NCBI RefSeq assembly: GCF_000190535.1
Contig: NC_015160.1
Coordinates: forward strand, 310,001-374,000
Direction of reading: 5' to 3'
Source of the DNA: Odoribacter splanchnicus DSM 20712
GTDB lineage: Bacteria > Bacteroidota > Bacteroidia > Bacteroidales > Marinifilaceae
DNA: 64,000 nucleotides
Shown: positions 26,536 to 34,828 of the stretch, piece by piece
How the letters are laid out: each line of letters starts with the position of its first letter
Position numbering within the stretch: the first letter of the stretch is position 1
The notes under the pieces: generated by a model
Database searches by the model: none
What the model was told of the DNA's origin: nothing
The model's input: the letters and a program-made list of their open reading frames with translations, nothing else
Translations under genes and position numbers: made by a program

Positions 26536-26631
26536 CTCATACAACTCTTCTAACTCTGTAACTCTGTAACTCTTTTAACTCTGTAACTCTGTAACTCTGT
26601 AACTCTTTTAACTCTGTAACTCTTACAACTC
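26536..26631. repeat. Tandem TAACTCTG repeat
   Basis: About 95 bases made almost wholly of an 8-base unit (TAACTCTG) and its degenerate versions (TAACTCTTT, CAACTCTT). It fills the gap between the convergent NlpC/P60 and WbqC genes. The same GTTAC/GTAAC words form hairpins at 39106-39168 and 55106-55170. Confidence 0.75.
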
Positions 26632-26638
26632 TTTTTTT

Positions 26639-27256
26639 TCAAATCATTTCCCCCGCTTCCGGTCCGCAACAAAAAAGCAGATCCAGAATACTCAGATTCG
26701 GGGTAAATGGAAAACGGTCGCTGAAAGTCTGGCGATAAGGTTTCGGGATATAATCACAACCGGGTTGTCTATGGGAAACTTTGGGGTGGATAGCATTACG
26801 CAGATCCCTGTAATTGATATCCCCGATCGCGATATAATCCGTTGTAAGCCGGATGTCCCGTTTCAGTTTCAGAAAATCCAGTATAGTCGTTAAGATGGCC
26901 AGGTTATGGTCGAAAAGATAAGTCTCCTGCTTTTCAAAAAAAGGCATTAAATCGTCGATATAATATTCGTAATAAGGAGAATTTTTGTAAGCCGATTCGA
27001 TACCCCGGAAGTGTAATTTTTGCCAGGGAGTCGGATACACGATTTTCAGGTCTTTTATCAGGGTTTTGCTGTTGGCTTTGGCTACCGGGACGGTCAATGC
27101 GATCACGCCGTTTGCGGTCATGATTTCACAACGGTTACGGTAACTCTGTTTTCCGAAGTTTTCATATTGCTCGATATACGTTACTTCTGCTTTTTTAAGA
27201 CAAGAGAAGTAAGCTATCGGTGGAAAATAAGCTGTCGTTAATAAAAAAGGGTTCAT
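26639..27256 (-). CDS. WbqC-like family protein
   Basis: 205 residues. The opening LLTTAYFPPIAYFSCL, the block YIEQYENFGKQSYRNRCEI and the WQKLHFRGIESAYKNSPYYEYY stretch are typical of the WbqC-like family (Pfam WbqC), which occurs near polysaccharide and lipoprotein-sorting genes in Bacteroidetes. No activity has been firmly assigned. In many Bacteroidetes it neighbours lepB (signal peptidase); here no such gene is present. Convergent with the peptidase gene and divergent from the glycogen operon. Confidence 0.78.
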   Translation of the reverse strand: MNPFLLTTAYFPPIAYFSCLKKAEVTYIEQYENFGKQSYRNRCEIMTANGVIALTVPVAKANSKTLIKDLKIVYPTPWQKLHFRGIESAYKNSPYYEYYIDDLMPFFEKQETYLFDHNLAILTTILDFLKLKRDIRLTTDYIAIGDINYRDLRNAIHPKVSHRQPGCDYIPKPYRQTFSDRFPFTPNLSILDLLFCCGPEAGEMI

Positions 27257-27430
27257 AATAGATGTGCTTAATGAGCACAGGCAAAAATAGTAAAATATTT
27301 TTTGACTTCTCTGTTTGGTATATTTTTCCTCAATTTGTCGTAATAATTTAGCAGAAGTGTGTAAAAATTGTCATCTAAAAGTAACAAGTGTGTAATTTGC
27401 AAATTTTTGTCGTTAAAATATTGATAAAAA

Positions 27431-27462
27431 TTTGTGAATATGCGGATTCCTTGCTATCTTTC
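27431..27462 (+). promoter_or_regulatory. glgBp: Bacteroidetes-type promoter of the glycogen operon
   Basis: TTTG (27431-27434) and TATCTTTC (27455-27462) are separated by 20 bases, the right geometry for the -33/-7 promoter class (TTTG and TAnnTTTG). Transcription would start near 27470, leaving a leader of nearly 300 bases before glgB. The gap 27257-27763 otherwise shows AT-rich DNA and no supportable gene. Confidence 0.55.
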
Positions 27463-27763
27463 GAATGCTGAATTGAACTGAACATAGCTACGTCTGATCG
27501 AGGATTTCTTTTCGGAACCGGAAAAAATAATTGCTTTTTTCCTCCGTTAACCGGAACATTTCCGCTGATAGAGCGTATAATGTTTGTTTGTATCCGGTAA
27601 AATAGCTGAAATAATAATATTTTATCGTAAACTTTCGTCAAGATTTTCAGAGATGTGAAAGGAAGTTAATGAATAGAATGTGTGGAGTGGAGGTGCGATA
27701 GTATTAAGTGATGGATGAATAGGTGTGAATATTTTACCGGGGGAATATTTTAAACGGTATGAA

Positions 27764-29770
27764 ATGAAATTTGATATCACAGTCAACGATCCTTTGCTGG
27801 AACCTTTTCTTCCTGTTATCCGGCGTCGCCATGAACGCAGTGTGCTGAAAGAGCTGGAATTTACCAACCGGAAAAAGAAACTCGCCGATATTTTTAATAA
27901 TCATCTTTATTTTGGTTTGCACCGGCTTCCTGGAAAAGGTTGGGTATTCCGGGAATGGGCTCCTCATGCTACGGCGATTTATCTGATCGGAGAATCGAAT
28001 GACTGGCAACGAAGGGAGAATTTTAGCTTCCACCGGCTGGAGGGAGGGGTTTGGGAATTGGAATTACCCGAAGAAGCCCTCTGGCATGGGATGGATTACA
28101 AGTTCTGGGTAGAGTGGCCCGAAGGAGGAGGTGAACGGATTCCCGGGTATGTAAACCGGGTTGTACAGGACGATCTGACTAAAATTTTTTCAGCGCAGGT
28201 CTGGCAACCCGAACAAGTTTACCGGTGGCGTTATTCCGGTGTAGGAAGAAGGGAGCATCCTTTGATTTACGAAGCTCATATCGGTATGAGCATGGAGAAT
28301 CGCCGGGTGTCTACGTTTAATGAATTCCGGGCTTATGTATTGCCCCGGATTGTAGATTTGGGGTACAATATGATTCAGCTGATGGGGATTCAGGAACATC
28401 CCTATTATGGTTCTTTCGGCTATCAGGTATCGAATTTTTATGCGGTCAGTTCCCGATTCGGAACACCCGACGACCTGAAACGTCTGATCGATGAGGCACA
28501 TGGATACGGTATCGGTGTGATCATGGATCTTGTGCATTCTCATGCAGTCAAGAATGAAGCCGAAGGATTGAGTTGTTTTGCCGGAGATTATAACCAGTAT
28601 TTTTATCCTGGTGAACGGGGTGAACATCGATTGTGGAATTCCCGTTGCTTCGATTATGGAAAAAATGAAGTGATCGGTTTTTTGTTGTCGAATTGTAAAT
28701 ATTGGCTGGAAGAATTTCATTTCGATGGCTTCCGTTTCGATGGGATCACCAGTATGCTGTATTGGGATCATGGTTTAGGGCGTGATTTTACGGAATACAA
28801 ATTTTATTACGACGGTAATCAGGATGAAGATGCGATTACCTATCTGACTTTAGCCAATAAGTTGATCCATGAGGTGAATCCGGAAGTGATCACGATTGCC
28901 GAAGATATGAGCGGTATGCCGGGTTTAGCGATGCCTGTCGGCGAGGGAGGATTAGGTTTCGATTTTCGTATGAGCATGGGAGTACCGGATTATTGGATCA
29001 AATTGATCGAAGATAAAAAAGATGAGGAGTGGCATGTCGGGGATATGTTTTACGAACTGACCAACAAACGTCCGGAAGAGCATACCATCAGTTATGCCGA
29101 AAGTCACGATCAGGCTATGGTAGGGGATAAAACCATCTTTTTCCGTTTGGTCGACAAGGATATCTATACTTCGATGAGTGTTTTCGACCATAGCCTTCGG
29201 GTCGACCGGGGCATGGCACTTCATAAAATGATCCGGCTGATGACGATAGCCACTGCCGGCGACGGATACCTGAATTTTATGGGGAATGAATTCGGCCATC
29301 CCGAATGGATCGATTTTCCCCGGGAAGGAAATAATTGGAGCTACGAACATGCCCGCCGGCTGTGGAGTCTGGTAGACGACAAGGATTTGCGTTTCCGTTT
29401 TCTGAACGAATTCGATAAAGCGATGATTTCTTTAGCAAAGAAAGACGGCTTTTTTAAACCTATCCCACTGCCTGTCGTAAGAGATAATGAGAGACAGATA
29501 TTGGTTTTCCGGAGAGGCGCTTATCTGTTTGTTTTTAATTTTAATCCCCAAAGTTCATTCTCCGACTATCGGTTCGAGGTGGAAGCGGGAAAATATTTGC
29601 CGGTATTGGATACCGACAATCAGTTGTTCTCCGGTTTTAACCGGATCGATGACGGGCTGGAACATTTTACCCTTTACCGGGAAGGACGAAACTGGTTGAG
29701 TCTCTATATTCCTTCCCGTACGGCTGTTGTCCTGCAATTGCAGGAGGAAAACCTTAAAATGAAAAAATAA
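27764..29770 (+). CDS. glgB: 1,4-alpha-glucan branching enzyme (GH13, eukaryote-like subfamily)
   Basis: 668 residues from MKFDITVNDP; a GTG 39 bases upstream gives a longer frame but adds residues absent from the family. A CBM48 domain (about 45-150; HATAIYLIGESNDW) precedes the catalytic barrel. Catalytic residues are Asp326 (GFRFDGITSM), Glu380 (IAEDMSG) and Asp449 (ESHDQ). The motifs DLVHSHAVKN and FRFDGITSMLY place it with the GH13 subfamily 8 enzymes of eukaryotes and some bacteria rather than the subfamily 9 GlgB of E. coli. It adds alpha-1,6 branches to cytoplasmic glycogen. First gene of a four-gene run with the debranching enzyme 21 bases downstream. Confidence 0.93.
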   Translation: MKFDITVNDPLLEPFLPVIRRRHERSVLKELEFTNRKKKLADIFNNHLYFGLHRLPGKGWVFREWAPHATAIYLIGESNDWQRRENFSFHRLEGGVWELELPEEALWHGMDYKFWVEWPEGGGERIPGYVNRVVQDDLTKIFSAQVWQPEQVYRWRYSGVGRREHPLIYEAHIGMSMENRRVSTFNEFRAYVLPRIVDLGYNMIQLMGIQEHPYYGSFGYQVSNFYAVSSRFGTPDDLKRLIDEAHGYGIGVIMDLVHSHAVKNEAEGLSCFAGDYNQYFYPGERGEHRLWNSRCFDYGKNEVIGFLLSNCKYWLEEFHFDGFRFDGITSMLYWDHGLGRDFTEYKFYYDGNQDEDAITYLTLANKLIHEVNPEVITIAEDMSGMPGLAMPVGEGGLGFDFRMSMGVPDYWIKLIEDKKDEEWHVGDMFYELTNKRPEEHTISYAESHDQAMVGDKTIFFRLVDKDIYTSMSVFDHSLRVDRGMALHKMIRLMTIATAGDGYLNFMGNEFGHPEWIDFPREGNNWSYEHARRLWSLVDDKDLRFRFLNEFDKAMISLAKKDGFFKPIPLPVVRDNERQILVFRRGAYLFVFNFNPQSSFSDYRFEVEAGKYLPVLDTDNQLFSGFNRIDDGLEHFTLYREGRNWLSLYIPSRTAVVLQLQEENLKMKK

Positions 29771-29791
29771 AATAGATATAAAGACGTTATT

Positions 29792-31747
29792 ATGGCTTAT
29801 TTGAAATTTAATAAGGATGAATTGGTGAATCTGGAATATTCACTGAAGCGGGAAGTGTTGGCGACAAACCGGGCAGGAGGATATATGTCTTCTACTATTA
29901 TCGGATGTAATACCCGGAAGTACCACGGATTACTGATATTGCCTATAGAAGAATTCGATGGGGAGAATCATGTGTTGTTGTCGAACCTGGACGAGACGGT
30001 CATCCAGCATGGACGTGAGTTTAATTTGGGTATCCATAAGTATCCGGGTAATTATGAACCCCGGGGACATAAATATATTGTCGATTTCGAGTACGAACCG
30101 GTATTTACCCTGACTTACCGGGTGGGAGGCGTACAGCTCAAAAAAGAGATTATTCTGGTACACAACGAACCTCAGGTCCTGATCCGTTATACTTTGCTGG
30201 ATGCCCATTCCGATACGACGTTGAGATTGAAACCGTTCCTGGCTTACCGGAATATCCATCGCTTGTCGAAAGCGAATATGATGGTCAATACCAAATATCA
30301 GGAAGTTGAAAACGGGATCCGCTCCAAATTGTATAATGGTTTTCCATACCTGAATATGCAAATCAGCAAGAAAAACGAGTTTATCGCTACTCCCGACTGG
30401 TATTATAACATCGAATACATAGAAGAACAAAACCGGGGATATGATTTCAGGGAAGATTTGTTCGTACCGGGGTATTTCGAATTTCCGATAAAGAAAGGGG
30501 AAAGTGTGATTTTTTCTGCTTCTGTCGATGCGGTGTCTACCGGACGGTTGAAAACCAAATTCCAGAAATTGTTGGATAACAGGGCTCCCCGTAATAGCTT
30601 TGTGAGTTGTCTGAAATATTCGGCTTCCCAGTTTATCGTGAGAAGAGGAAAAGAAACCGAGATCATGGCAGGATACCCCTGGTTCGGAAGATGGGGAAGG
30701 GATACCTTTATTGCTTTGCCGGGAGTGACCCTGGCTGCGGCGAATGATGTCAGGACTTGTAAAGAAGTTCTCGACACGATGATCCGTCAGCTGAATAACG
30801 GTTTGTTCCCGAATATCGGTAAAGATAAAAATGCTTCCTACAATTCGGTCGATGCTCCGATGTGGTTTTTTAAAGCCGTTCAAGAGTATGGAGAAGCCGT
30901 TCAGGACGATGCTGCTGTCTGGAAGAGCTACGGGGCGAAGATGAAGGCCGTTTTGAAAGCTTACCGGGATGGAATCAACGAATATGTGAAGATGGTGGAT
31001 AACGGTCTGATCTGGGCCGACGAACCGGGAAAAGCACTGACCTGGATGGATGCCATTGTCAATGGCGTACCGGTTACTCCACGCGGAGGCTATCAGGTGG
31101 AAATCAATGCTCTTTGGTATAATGCTATTTGCTACACCCTGAAACTGGCCGGGCAGGCCGGAGATAATAAGTTCGTGAAAGAGTGGAAAGATATGCCTGA
31201 CAAAGTAAAAGAAAGCTTCCTGAAAGTATTCTGGAATGAAGAAAAAGGCTATTTGGCCGATTTTGTCAATGGAGGCGGACAGAATGTTTTTGTACGTCCG
31301 AACCAAGTCATCGCCTGTTCGCTCGAATATAGTCCGTTGTCGGACGAGATGATACATGGCGTGCTCGATGTCGTGAAGAACGAATTACTGACACCGAAAG
31401 GCTTACGGACACTGGCACCTAAGAATCCGGCCTATGAAGGCACCTACGAAGGAGATCAGGCAACCCGGGACAGAGCTTACCATCAGGGAACGGTTTGGCC
31501 TTGGCTGCTCGGACCTTATATCGAAGCTAATTTCCGGCTTTATGGGAAAAAATTTGCGAAAACAGCCCGCGAATTATTGGCCAATTTCGAAGAAGATATG
31601 ACTGTGTATGGAGTTTGTTCTATCGGGGAAATTTATGACGGAAATCCTCCTTATACTCCGAATGGGTGTATATCGCAAGCCTGGAGTGTGGGGGAGATTC
31701 TGAGAAGTATGGCTTTGCTGGAGAAGTTTTGTAAAGATGATAGATGA
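29792..31747 (+). CDS. Glycogen debranching enzyme (amylo-alpha-1,6-glucosidase, GH133)
   Basis: 651 residues with the two-part architecture GDE_N (about 20-250; REVLATNRAGGYMSSTIIGCNTRKYHGLL) and GDE_C (about 280-645; GYPWFGRWGRDTFIALPGV, ALTWMDAIVNG, DRAYHQGTVWPWLLG). It hydrolyses the alpha-1,6 branch points of glycogen or limit dextrin in the cytoplasm. The product is free glucose, complementing the phosphorylase domain at 34829-39073. It lies 21 bases after glgB and shares its promoter. The following 111-base gap carries no clear terminator. Confidence 0.92.
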   Translation: MAYLKFNKDELVNLEYSLKREVLATNRAGGYMSSTIIGCNTRKYHGLLILPIEEFDGENHVLLSNLDETVIQHGREFNLGIHKYPGNYEPRGHKYIVDFEYEPVFTLTYRVGGVQLKKEIILVHNEPQVLIRYTLLDAHSDTTLRLKPFLAYRNIHRLSKANMMVNTKYQEVENGIRSKLYNGFPYLNMQISKKNEFIATPDWYYNIEYIEEQNRGYDFREDLFVPGYFEFPIKKGESVIFSASVDAVSTGRLKTKFQKLLDNRAPRNSFVSCLKYSASQFIVRRGKETEIMAGYPWFGRWGRDTFIALPGVTLAAANDVRTCKEVLDTMIRQLNNGLFPNIGKDKNASYNSVDAPMWFFKAVQEYGEAVQDDAAVWKSYGAKMKAVLKAYRDGINEYVKMVDNGLIWADEPGKALTWMDAIVNGVPVTPRGGYQVEINALWYNAICYTLKLAGQAGDNKFVKEWKDMPDKVKESFLKVFWNEEKGYLADFVNGGGQNVFVRPNQVIACSLEYSPLSDEMIHGVLDVVKNELLTPKGLRTLAPKNPAYEGTYEGDQATRDRAYHQGTVWPWLLGPYIEANFRLYGKKFAKTARELLANFEEDMTVYGVCSIGEIYDGNPPYTPNGCISQAWSVGEILRSMALLEKFCKDDR

Positions 31748-31858
31748 CAGATGGGGAAGAGGCAGACGAGAGGAATGAAGTGGAAAACTTCGGATAGGGA
31801 AACACGATAAGGGGAACGAAGGTTTCGCACGATTGCAAAAAAAATTAATTATAATTAT

Positions 31859-33145
31859 ATGAAAACTAGAGTATTGATGTTTGGCTGGGAGTTTCCACCT
31901 CATATTGCCGGAGGATTGGGAACTGCATGTCTGGGATTGACCCGGGGATTGGCTAAACAAGGTGTTGAAGTGCTCTTCGTCATGCCGAAAGCGAGCGGTG
32001 ATGAAGATCAGAGTGCTGCCAAAATTATTAACGCCAGTGATGTGGAGTCTTTGTACCAATACCATGATGTGGAGGAATATTGGAAAAATATCGATTTTAT
32101 GGAGGTAGGCTCTAATCTGATGCCGTATATGGATCCCGAGACATTTACCCGGGAGGTGAAAAAGTGTGTTCTGGAAGGAAGCGAAGAAAATCGGATTGAA
32201 TTTAAAAACAAATATCAATTTTCCGGTAAATACGGGGCTAATCTGATGGAAGAAGTGGCTCGTTATGCTCTGGTTGCTGCTACGATTGCAGGGCAACAAC
32301 AGTTCGATGTGATCCATGCTCACGACTGGTTGACCTATGCTGCGGGTATCGCTGCTAAAAGAGTGTCCGGAAAACCTCTGGTGGTGCACGTACATGCCAC
32401 TGAATTCGATCGTAGTGGTGAGAATGTGAACCAAACGGTCTATAACCTGGAACGGCAGGGGATGCTGGAAGCCGATCGGGTGGTGACCGTCAGTAATCTA
32501 ACCCGGAATATCGTCATTACCCGCTATGGGATCAATCCGGATAAAGTGGTGACGGTACATAATGCCGTTGATTTTCAGTCGTATTCCGAAATGGAAGTCG
32601 AGAGAGGGGTAAAAGAAAAGGTCGTGACCTTCCTGGGACGGATTACTTATCAGAAAGGACCCGAATATTTTATCGAGGCAGCGAATAAAGTGCTGAAACG
32701 TTATCCGAATGTACGTTTTGTTATGGCAGGCAGCGGGGATATGATGAACCGCTCGATCCGAAGGGTGGCTAAACTGAAGATTGCAACGAAATTTCATTTT
32801 ACAGGTTTTTTACGTGGCCAGGATGTGCAAAAGATGTTTGCCCACAGTGATGTCTACGTGATGCCTTCGGTATCCGAACCTTTCGGGATTTCTCCGCTGG
32901 AAGCGATGCGCTCGGGGGTACCTACGATTATCTCTAAACAATCGGGAGTGGCCGAAGTGTTGAAACATGCGATCAAGGTTGATTTTTGGGATGTCGATGC
33001 CTTGGCGGATGCTATCTATGCTTTGCTGGCGTATCCGGCATTAGCTGAATTTGCAGCTAAATACGGCTTGAATGAGGTGAATACTTTAAAATGGGAAAAT
33101 GCAGCGTATCTCTTAAAAACGATTTACGAAGAATTAAAAAGATAA
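31859..33145 (+). CDS. Glycogen/starch synthase-type glycosyltransferase (GT4-like)
   Basis: 428 residues, GT-B fold. The N-terminal lobe opens with MKTRVLMFGWEFPPHIAGGLGTA, close to the starch-synthase lysine loop but with the Lys replaced by an Ala-Gly-Gly context. HAHDWLTYAAG and the E-x7-E block SEPFGISPLEAM (about 340-351) mark an active retaining glucosyltransferase. Position inside the glycogen operon argues for a role in priming or elongating the glucan. A second, unrelated GT3-type synthase is fused to phosphorylase downstream, so the two must differ in donor or acceptor. The donor nucleotide sugar is not deducible. Confidence 0.82.
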   Translation: MKTRVLMFGWEFPPHIAGGLGTACLGLTRGLAKQGVEVLFVMPKASGDEDQSAAKIINASDVESLYQYHDVEEYWKNIDFMEVGSNLMPYMDPETFTREVKKCVLEGSEENRIEFKNKYQFSGKYGANLMEEVARYALVAATIAGQQQFDVIHAHDWLTYAAGIAAKRVSGKPLVVHVHATEFDRSGENVNQTVYNLERQGMLEADRVVTVSNLTRNIVITRYGINPDKVVTVHNAVDFQSYSEMEVERGVKEKVVTFLGRITYQKGPEYFIEAANKVLKRYPNVRFVMAGSGDMMNRSIRRVAKLKIATKFHFTGFLRGQDVQKMFAHSDVYVMPSVSEPFGISPLEAMRSGVPTIISKQSGVAEVLKHAIKVDFWDVDALADAIYALLAYPALAEFAAKYGLNEVNTLKWENAAYLLKTIYEELKR

Positions 33146-33163
33146 AACAATAACAATTAAAAT

Positions 33164-34504
33164 ATGACTACTATGGATAAGAAAACGTTGTGTTTGTATT
33201 TCCAGGTGCATCAACCGATACGTTTAAGAAAATATCATTTTTTCGATATAGGCAAGAATAGCGATTATTACGACGATTTTGCCAATCGTACGATTACCCG
33301 TAAAGTGGCCGACCGTTGCTATTTACCGGCCAACCGGACGATGCTGGAGCTGATTCGGAAATACGGAAAGAATTTTAAAGTGAGCTTTTCTATCTCCGGA
33401 ATGGTTATCGAACAATTCCGTGAATATGCCCCTGAGGTTATCGATAGTTTTAAAGAATTGGTGGCTACCGGATGTGTCGAAATATTGGCCGAAACTTATT
33501 CCCATTCCTTGGCTTCGCTGGTGGATGAAGGCGAATTTAAAAAACAGGTGAAACAACATGCTGATCTGATGAAAGAATTATTCGGGGTGAAACCGGTGAC
33601 TTTCCGGAATACCGAACTGATCTATTCCGACGAGATCGGTGAGATGGTTGCCCGGATGGGATATAAAACGATGCTGACCGAAGGAGCACGGCATATCCTG
33701 GGGTGGAAGAGCCCGGATTATGTCTATACCAATTCGATTAATCCGAAATTGAAGCTGTTGCTGAAAAATTTCAGACTAAGCGACGATATCGCTTTCCGTT
33801 TTTCCGATAAAGGTTGGGATCAATGGCCGCTGACTGCCGATAAATATGCTTCCTGGCTGAATGCTGCCGACGGAGAGATTGTCAATCTTTTTATGGACTA
33901 CGAAACTTTGGGAGAACACCAGGGAGGCGATACCGGGATTTTCGATTTTATAGCAGCTCTGCCGGCACAGATTTTTGCTTCTACCAATTTTGAATTTCTG
34001 ACTCCTAAAGAGGCTGCCGCAAAACATCAACCGGTAGCTCCTTTGCATGTCCCTTACCCGATCTCATGGGCCGATGAAGAACGGGATGTCACTGCCTGGT
34101 TGGGAAATGAATTGCAGAATGAAGCTTTCGAGGAGCTTTATAAAATGAAAAATAAAGTCAATGCGCTCAAAGATCCGGTACTTACCCATGATTTCGATTG
34201 CTTACAGGCTAGCGACCATTTCTATTATATGTGCACCAAGCTATTTTCTGATGGAGCGATACACCAATATTTTACTCCCTACGACACTCCTTACGAGGCA
34301 TTTATAAATTATATGAATGTGCTGAGCGATTTTATACGGAGGGTAGAAGAAGAAACGGACCGGAAGAAGACAAGACATCCGAAAGAAGAAAAAGAACCGA
34401 AAGAAACCCGGAAAGTAATCGAAGCCCCGGAAACTTCGAAGGAAGAAACTCCAAAGACCGGGAGTGAGAAGAAAAAAGCAAGAACGACGACCAAAAAGAA
34501 ATAA
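33164..34504 (+). CDS. GH57 alpha-amylase with charged C-terminal tail
   Basis: 446 residues. GH57 hallmarks: CLYFQVHQPIRLRKY at the start, GCVEILAETYSHSL near 103, the nucleophile Glu near 151 (FRNTELIY) and the acid Asp near 245 (FMDYETLGEHQ). It would cut or transfer alpha-1,4 glucan in the cytoplasm. After about residue 390 the protein turns into a Lys/Glu-rich tail (KKTRHPKEEKEPKE...KKKARTTTKKK) of about 55 residues that is not part of the fold. The ATG at 33173 (MDKK) is an equally good start. It closes the glgB operon; a palindromic repeat element follows. Confidence 0.88.
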   Translation: MTTMDKKTLCLYFQVHQPIRLRKYHFFDIGKNSDYYDDFANRTITRKVADRCYLPANRTMLELIRKYGKNFKVSFSISGMVIEQFREYAPEVIDSFKELVATGCVEILAETYSHSLASLVDEGEFKKQVKQHADLMKELFGVKPVTFRNTELIYSDEIGEMVARMGYKTMLTEGARHILGWKSPDYVYTNSINPKLKLLLKNFRLSDDIAFRFSDKGWDQWPLTADKYASWLNAADGEIVNLFMDYETLGEHQGGDTGIFDFIAALPAQIFASTNFEFLTPKEAAAKHQPVAPLHVPYPISWADEERDVTAWLGNELQNEAFEELYKMKNKVNALKDPVLTHDFDCLQASDHFYYMCTKLFSDGAIHQYFTPYDTPYEAFINYMNVLSDFIRRVEEETDRKKTRHPKEEKEPKETRKVIEAPETSKEETPKTGSEKKKARTTTKKK

Positions 34505-34544
34505 GCTTTTCGGGCTAAGCCGGAAAAAGATCGGTATAATTAGT

Positions 34545-34700
34545 CCGTAAAGTTCTTCAGGTTACTCCTTCGTTGCTTCAAGTTCATAAAGTGTGTAGAA
34601 CCTGCGGACGTCTTCTTTATGGGACTTTCGGGTCCGGTCGGCCGTAGAGAAAAGTGCCCGCAAGGTCCGGGGACTTAATAAACTTGATCGCTCATGAACT
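34545..34700. repeat. Dispersed palindromic intergenic element, copy B
   Basis: Same inverted-repeat layout as copy A: arm 34588-34609 (AAAGTGTG...CCTGCGG) pairs with 34656-34676 (GCCCGCAAGG...GGGACTT), with a GGTCCGGTCGGCC centre. It lies between the GH57 gene and the giant fusion gene. The remaining gap to 34828 holds a possible -7 box TACCTTCG near 34793. Confidence 0.65.
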
Positions 34701-34828
34701 AAACCGATTCAGGAAAGGCATTGCAGGAACAATGAATTTCCTGAATTTTGATTTTTTAGGTTTTGATTATCAACTTTTTGGATAAAAATATGTACCTTCG
34801 GGGCTCATTTAACACACGCAAAAGTAAT

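Noticed and set aside
26536..26631. CRISPR-like array
   Set aside because: The unit is 8 bases with no spacers; it is a simple tandem repeat.
27375..27641. 88-residue minus-strand frame upstream of glgB
   Set aside because: Low-complexity AT-rich translation with no family features; it overlaps the well-placed glycogen promoter.
29930..31357. 475-residue antisense frame inside the debranching enzyme gene
   Set aside because: It is a shadow of the strongly supported plus-strand gene; its translation matches no family.
34763..34828. N-terminal extension of the synthase-phosphorylase fusion
   Set aside because: The extension has no family similarity and covers a possible promoter (TACCTTCG).
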